Shown here: one piece after another, positions 5,001 to 6,196 of the stretch | Layout of the letters: the number at the start of each line of letters is the position of its first letter | Position numbering within the stretch: the first letter of the stretch is position 1 | NCBI GenBank assembly: GCA_947374125.1 | Contig: CANCAR010000160.1 | Span: 1-6,196 of the forward strand | Direction: 5' to 3' | DNA from: Hyphomicrobiales bacterium | Lineage (GTDB): Bacteria > Pseudomonadota > Alphaproteobacteria > Rhizobiales > Beijerinckiaceae | Length of the DNA stretch: 6,196 bases | The notes under the pieces: model-generated | Database searches by the model: none | Seen by the model: only the letters and a program-made list of their open reading frames with translations | What the model was told of the DNA's origin: nothing | Position numbers and translations under genes: made by a program

Positions 5001-6196
5001 ACGGTACCGTTCACATCGCGATAGGTATCATTGATGCGGAAAAATTTTGAATCGCTGAACGCTGCGTTTGCGGCGCGGGTCATTTCGGAGGCTAATTGCT
5101 CGCCGGTATAGGAGCCGGAATTGACGCTGATCGACTTGGTTGTTGAGCCATCAACGCTGATCGTAAACATATCTTTGCCCCAGAAGGGCGAGGTTGTTGA
5201 CGTGCTTCCGCCCTCACGGGTGCTTTCATATTGCGTGGAGTCCGTGACAATCGTGACCGGCTTATTGTCGGAATCGCCGAAATCAAAACTGTTCGCATTC
5301 AATGGCACACCCTTGATTTGGGCGGGCGTCGAGCTGGTCTTGTTGATCTGCTGATCCTGGAAATAAAGCGGCGATGACTGGTTCGGGACAAAGCTCGGAT
5401 CGAGATCCGTTGGATTTGTCGTCGTCTGCCCAAATTTATTGACGTAGAGCGTTTGACCTTGCGCATCTTTGGCCGTCAGCAGAGCAGGGCTGAGTTCCTT
5501 ATCGCCGATGAGAACATGGGTATCCCATTTATTAGAAGGCGAAACATCCGATGAGTTGCTCGTTTTGACGTAATAGATGGTCGAAATGGTTGGATTGCCG
5601 AGCGAGTCGTAAATCGTAATCGATGTCGATTTATTGTAGGTCGTTGGATCGGTGTGATTGAACACATACGGATTGTTAGCCGTGTATTTCGGATCTTGCG
5701 GAATAATCGTCGCGTCCGCAGGTAGGTTCAGACCGAGCTGAATTTTGCCCGTGGCGTTGGGCAGGCCGGATTTAATCGGCAATTGCAGATTATTGGCGCT
5801 TGCTGCTCCGGTCGAGGTAACCGATCCGTCATCATTGACCGGGAACACTTGCAAATACTGACCCTTATCGTCGACGACATAGCGGTCATTATTGACGCTG
5901 AACGAGCCATTGCGGGTGTAAACCGTTTGCGCCGAAGTCAGGTTCGGCTTCATTGCGAAAAAGCCCTGGCCTGAAATGGCAAGATCGAGCGAATTCAAGG
6001 ACGACTGAACGTTGCCTTGCGTGAACTGCTGCTTGATTGCCTTCAAGATTGTGCCGGAACCTACCGCACTTGAGGCGGTCTGCAAGGGAGAGGTCGCAAA
6101 AATATCGCCAAATTCCGCGCGTGACCGTTTAAAGCCGGTAGTGCCGACGTTTGCGACGTTGTTGGAGATCGTCGAAATATCAGCTTGAGCGCCGTT
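2012..6196 (-). CDS. flgE: Giant flagellar hook protein FlgE (5' end outside window)
   Basis: FlgE polymerises into the curved hook (universal joint) between rod and filament after type III export. The frame is open from the right edge to TAA at 2012-2014, giving 1394 residues in the window; the missing start is probably under 20 residues away. Counting from the first visible residue, the hook signature ISNNVANVGTTGFKRSR is at 10-26, LDLAISGQGFF at 70-80, VYTRNGSFSV at 91-100 and the domain-1 motif IYDSLGNPT at 195-203. The C-terminal part carries GELTFDSSGKL (1216-1226), a hook domain (to about 1325) and SGALERSNVDITEELVNLITAQRNFQANSKAIE (1348-1380). Between about 280 and 1179 lies a Ser/Thr/Gly-rich insert of serial beta-rich modules, against a total of about 400 residues in Salmonella FlgE. 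No cysteine occurs anywhere. The ends and order of motifs make the assignment secure; the role of the insert is unknown, presumably surface-exposed hook domains. Confidence 0.95.
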   Translation of the reverse strand, partial: NGAQADISTISNNVANVGTTGFKRSRAEFGDIFATSPLQTASSAVGSGTILKAIKQQFTQGNVQSSLNSLDLAISGQGFFAMKPNLTSAQTVYTRNGSFSVNNDRYVVDDKGQYLQVFPVNDDGSVTSTGAASANNLQLPIKSGLPNATGKIQLGLNLPADATIIPQDPKYTANNPYVFNHTDPTTYNKSTSITIYDSLGNPTISTIYYVKTSNSSDVSPSNKWDTHVLIGDKELSPALLTAKDAQGQTLYVNKFGQTTTNPTDLDPSFVPNQSSPLYFQDQQINKTSSTPAQIKGVPLNANSFDFGDSDNKPVTIVTDSTQYESTREGGSTSTTSPFWGKDMFTISVDGSTTKSISVNSGSYTGEQLASEMTRAANAAFSDSKFFRINDTYRDVNGTVLSGNDTFNIKLAKTGSDGSITELNPPLEIDLIGTAGSAGTPKSGNQPQQLDHQDLTREELIALAQTKVNAALDMRHTEFGQSAGWVKEDNPPIKVGFDVATRSLTFQVDPSQLGPDASLPGNRFQTLQVANPTSALNDLGLPPITESPKIAINSTAKWKGQAVLPSGPAMTAETEQRTGILVTYSAATRQFIFSSGTTGEASSITVGRASLAQTETPQLNSYDFSNLSLAAGQSFTFESDGRTFTYKTPVAVDPAVTYPASSTDSTWPSISPEDFINNLQQALPVSFSSAVQTTIGTLSQREVQLVQVNGNLLTGDQFQVKLQLGTDPTVAVPLTIDLPGPYTDETADQRLSDLVDNIRAAIADEALAQNITNPPSVAASNGKITFSYNSEGVVSSPISITQTIRGTSDGVTTQSPINFTDPTLTTSPTSVVQSGNARFPEIQQLTLQPQIFGGIVRIVAGDKFNLSVPMGNGTFSSETVTVPAFSAPKTGLQALAETLSDGSHFLNAVTFSVSPDNANTLIMQYRDPGSIVGSFSLKQFARIDASVDAAVATQIRPDSIGPFSISLAPGIGRRMVVEGNPNGSPYRLNVQANGVVKSAEVKGAPGSKTEFGRQIGESLASNTNQSAFMAGHNDLLGIGVANVEQILGKGLSATPAIATGTTAVTPMSEPFLPSETLGDNKMTFNIDGITGTVTIPIRTYTGVTLAAAIEQRINQIQDPVTGRVVSGAKVSFDAANNRLIFKSGTTGLNSQFTVVGSANLGLNSVSQTSGKVPQIKNLTQATDASGKLLYVDGSGAITTTAPSTRLQSWSPLYLTPGELTFDSSGKLTSPSEGVVYSPFNPSNGANPLNLTIDYGKYSTQYQQSFSVLSLQQDGYTAGQFDGLNIDASGTVRANYTNGQTKALGKIMLANFANPNGLKQVGNSNYVANSISGDAVLGQAGSDGFGSIQSGALERSNVDITEELVNLITAQRNFQANSKAIETETTLTQTIIQIRG
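2558..2659 (-). repeat. Right-hand copy of the motif bracketing the FlgE insert
   Basis: The encoded stretch ATDASGKLLYVDGSGAITTTAP ... SPLYL matches the stretch at 5360-5473 in the pattern AxDAxGxxLYVxxxGxxTT...SPLY. It lies directly before GELTFDSSGKL, where ordinary hook proteins resume. Its codons for the ATDASGKLLYV part also resemble those of the partner at the DNA level. It marks the C-terminal border of the insert. Confidence 0.6.
2708..2959 (-). repeat. FlgE insert module 6 (IN-like strand-strand-helix-strand-strand)
   Basis: The encoded KMTFNIDGITGTVTIPIRTYTGVTLAAAIEQRINQI, followed by AKVSFDAANNRLIFKSGTTGLNSQFTVVG, has the order two strands, helix, two strands typical of the flagellin/hook IN motif (Pfam Flagellin_IN). 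The first half resembles module 1 (5051-5170) through the shared '(T/S)YTGxxLA' segment. The second half resembles 4358-4465 through 'SGTTGxxSxxTV'. Structure is inferred from sequence pattern only. Confidence 0.55.
3395..3619 (-). repeat. FlgE insert module 5
   Basis: The encoded pattern is GDKFNLSVP, ETVTVPAF, a helix LQALAETL, then NAVTFSVSPDNANTLIMQYRD and a final strand SFSL. It repeats the strand-strand-helix-strand-strand order of modules 2 and 4, sharing the GDxF start. Sequence identity to the other modules is low, so this copy is the least certain. Confidence 0.4.
3797..4084 (-). repeat. FlgE insert module 4
   Basis: The encoded VNGNLLTGDQFQVKL ... PLTIDLPG, helix RLSDLVDNIRAAI, then PSVAASNGKITFSYN ... 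SISITQ parallels module 2, which has VNGTVLSGNDTFNIKL ... PLEIDLIG in the same positions. The shared form is VNGxx(L)(S/T)G..F.(I/V)KL...PL.IDL.G. Confidence 0.55.
4085..4309 (-). repeat. FlgE insert module 3
   Basis: The encoded stretch opens with two strands (AGQSFTFESDGRTFTYKT), continues with a loop and a helix (SPEDFINNLQQAL), and ends in REVQLVQV before module 4 starts. The layout resembles module 1, including the helix after a Ser/Tyr-rich loop, although sequence identity is low. Confidence 0.4.
4358..4465 (-). repeat. FlgE insert half-module with SGTTG motif
   Basis: The encoded GILVTYSAATRQFIFSSGTTGEASSITVGRASL closely matches the second half of module 6 (KVSFDAANNRLIFKSGTTGLNSQFTVVGSANL). 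At the DNA level 4403-4426 and 2759-2782 agree at 20 of 24 positions, in the same orientation, 1644 bp apart and in the same frame. This is the clearest sign of internal duplication in the insert. Confidence 0.6.
4673..5017 (-). repeat. FlgE insert module 2
   Basis: The encoded DVNGTVLSGNDTFNIKLAK ... PPLEIDLIG is followed by a helix (EELIALAQTKVNAAL) and then by two strands (PIKVGFDVATRSLTFQV). It is the partner of module 4 (3797-4084) in both motif and order of predicted elements. Confidence 0.55.
5051..5170 (-). repeat. FlgE insert module 1
   Basis: The encoded FTISVDGSTTKSISVNSGSYTGEQLASEMTRAANAAF resembles the first half of module 6 (FNIDGITGTVTIPIRTYTGVTLAAAIEQRIN). Both have two strands, a Y-T-G turn and an amphipathic helix. 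This form is that of the flagellin/hook IN motif. Confidence 0.5.
5360..5473 (-). repeat. Left-hand copy of the motif bracketing the FlgE insert
   Basis: The encoded AKDAQGQTLYVNKFGQTTTNP ... SPLYF follows the canonical hook segment YDSLGNP...YYVKT...W. It matches the stretch at 2558-2659. The two copies lie at the two borders of the extra sequence, so removing one copy plus the insert would give a hook protein of ordinary size. Confidence 0.6.

Noticed and set aside
6083..6085. TTG as a start codon of flgE
   Set aside because: The frame stays open upstream to the window edge and encodes the conserved hook N-terminus (ISNNVANVGTTGFKRSR), so the TTG is an internal leucine codon.

Overview
The window is a slice of a flagellar rod, hook and ring operon, with every gene on the minus strand. 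In transcription order (right to left) it holds flgE (hook protein, N-terminus cut by the right edge), flgF (proximal rod), flgG (distal rod) and flgH (L-ring lipoprotein, C-terminus cut by the left edge). The order flgE-flgF-flgG-flgH matches the flgBCDEFGHIJ arrangement of enterobacterial-type operons; there is no flgA between flgG and flgH. With the lipoprotein L-ring gene and a sigma-54-type promoter, this indicates a Gram-negative proteobacterium. The exact group cannot be fixed from the sequence; an alphaproteobacterium is a tentative guess, with a gamma/beta-like FlgG sequence.

Layout: 1-180, start of flgH; 192-977, flgG; 978-1022, short spacer with the flgG ribosome binding site; 1023-1769, flgF; 1770-2011, a 242-bp control region; 2012-6196, flgE. 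The control region is unusual for the middle of such an operon. Just after the flgE stop is a perfect 13-bp inverted repeat with a nested small hairpin and a pyrimidine-rich tail. A GC-rich partial palindrome follows, and then a full-consensus sigma-54 (-24/-12) promoter about 54 nt upstream of the flgF start. flgE therefore looks transcriptionally separable from flgF-flgG-flgH.

The most striking item is FlgE itself. It has at least 1394 residues in the window, against roughly 400 in Salmonella. The conserved hook ends are intact, and about 900 extra residues sit in the middle. The insert is bracketed by a duplicated motif of the form AxDAxGxxLYV...SPLY. It appears to be built from about six serial strand-strand-helix-strand-strand modules that resemble each other and the flagellin/hook IN motif. 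The likely outcome is a hook with very large surface domains. No RNA gene, mobile element or CRISPR array was seen.
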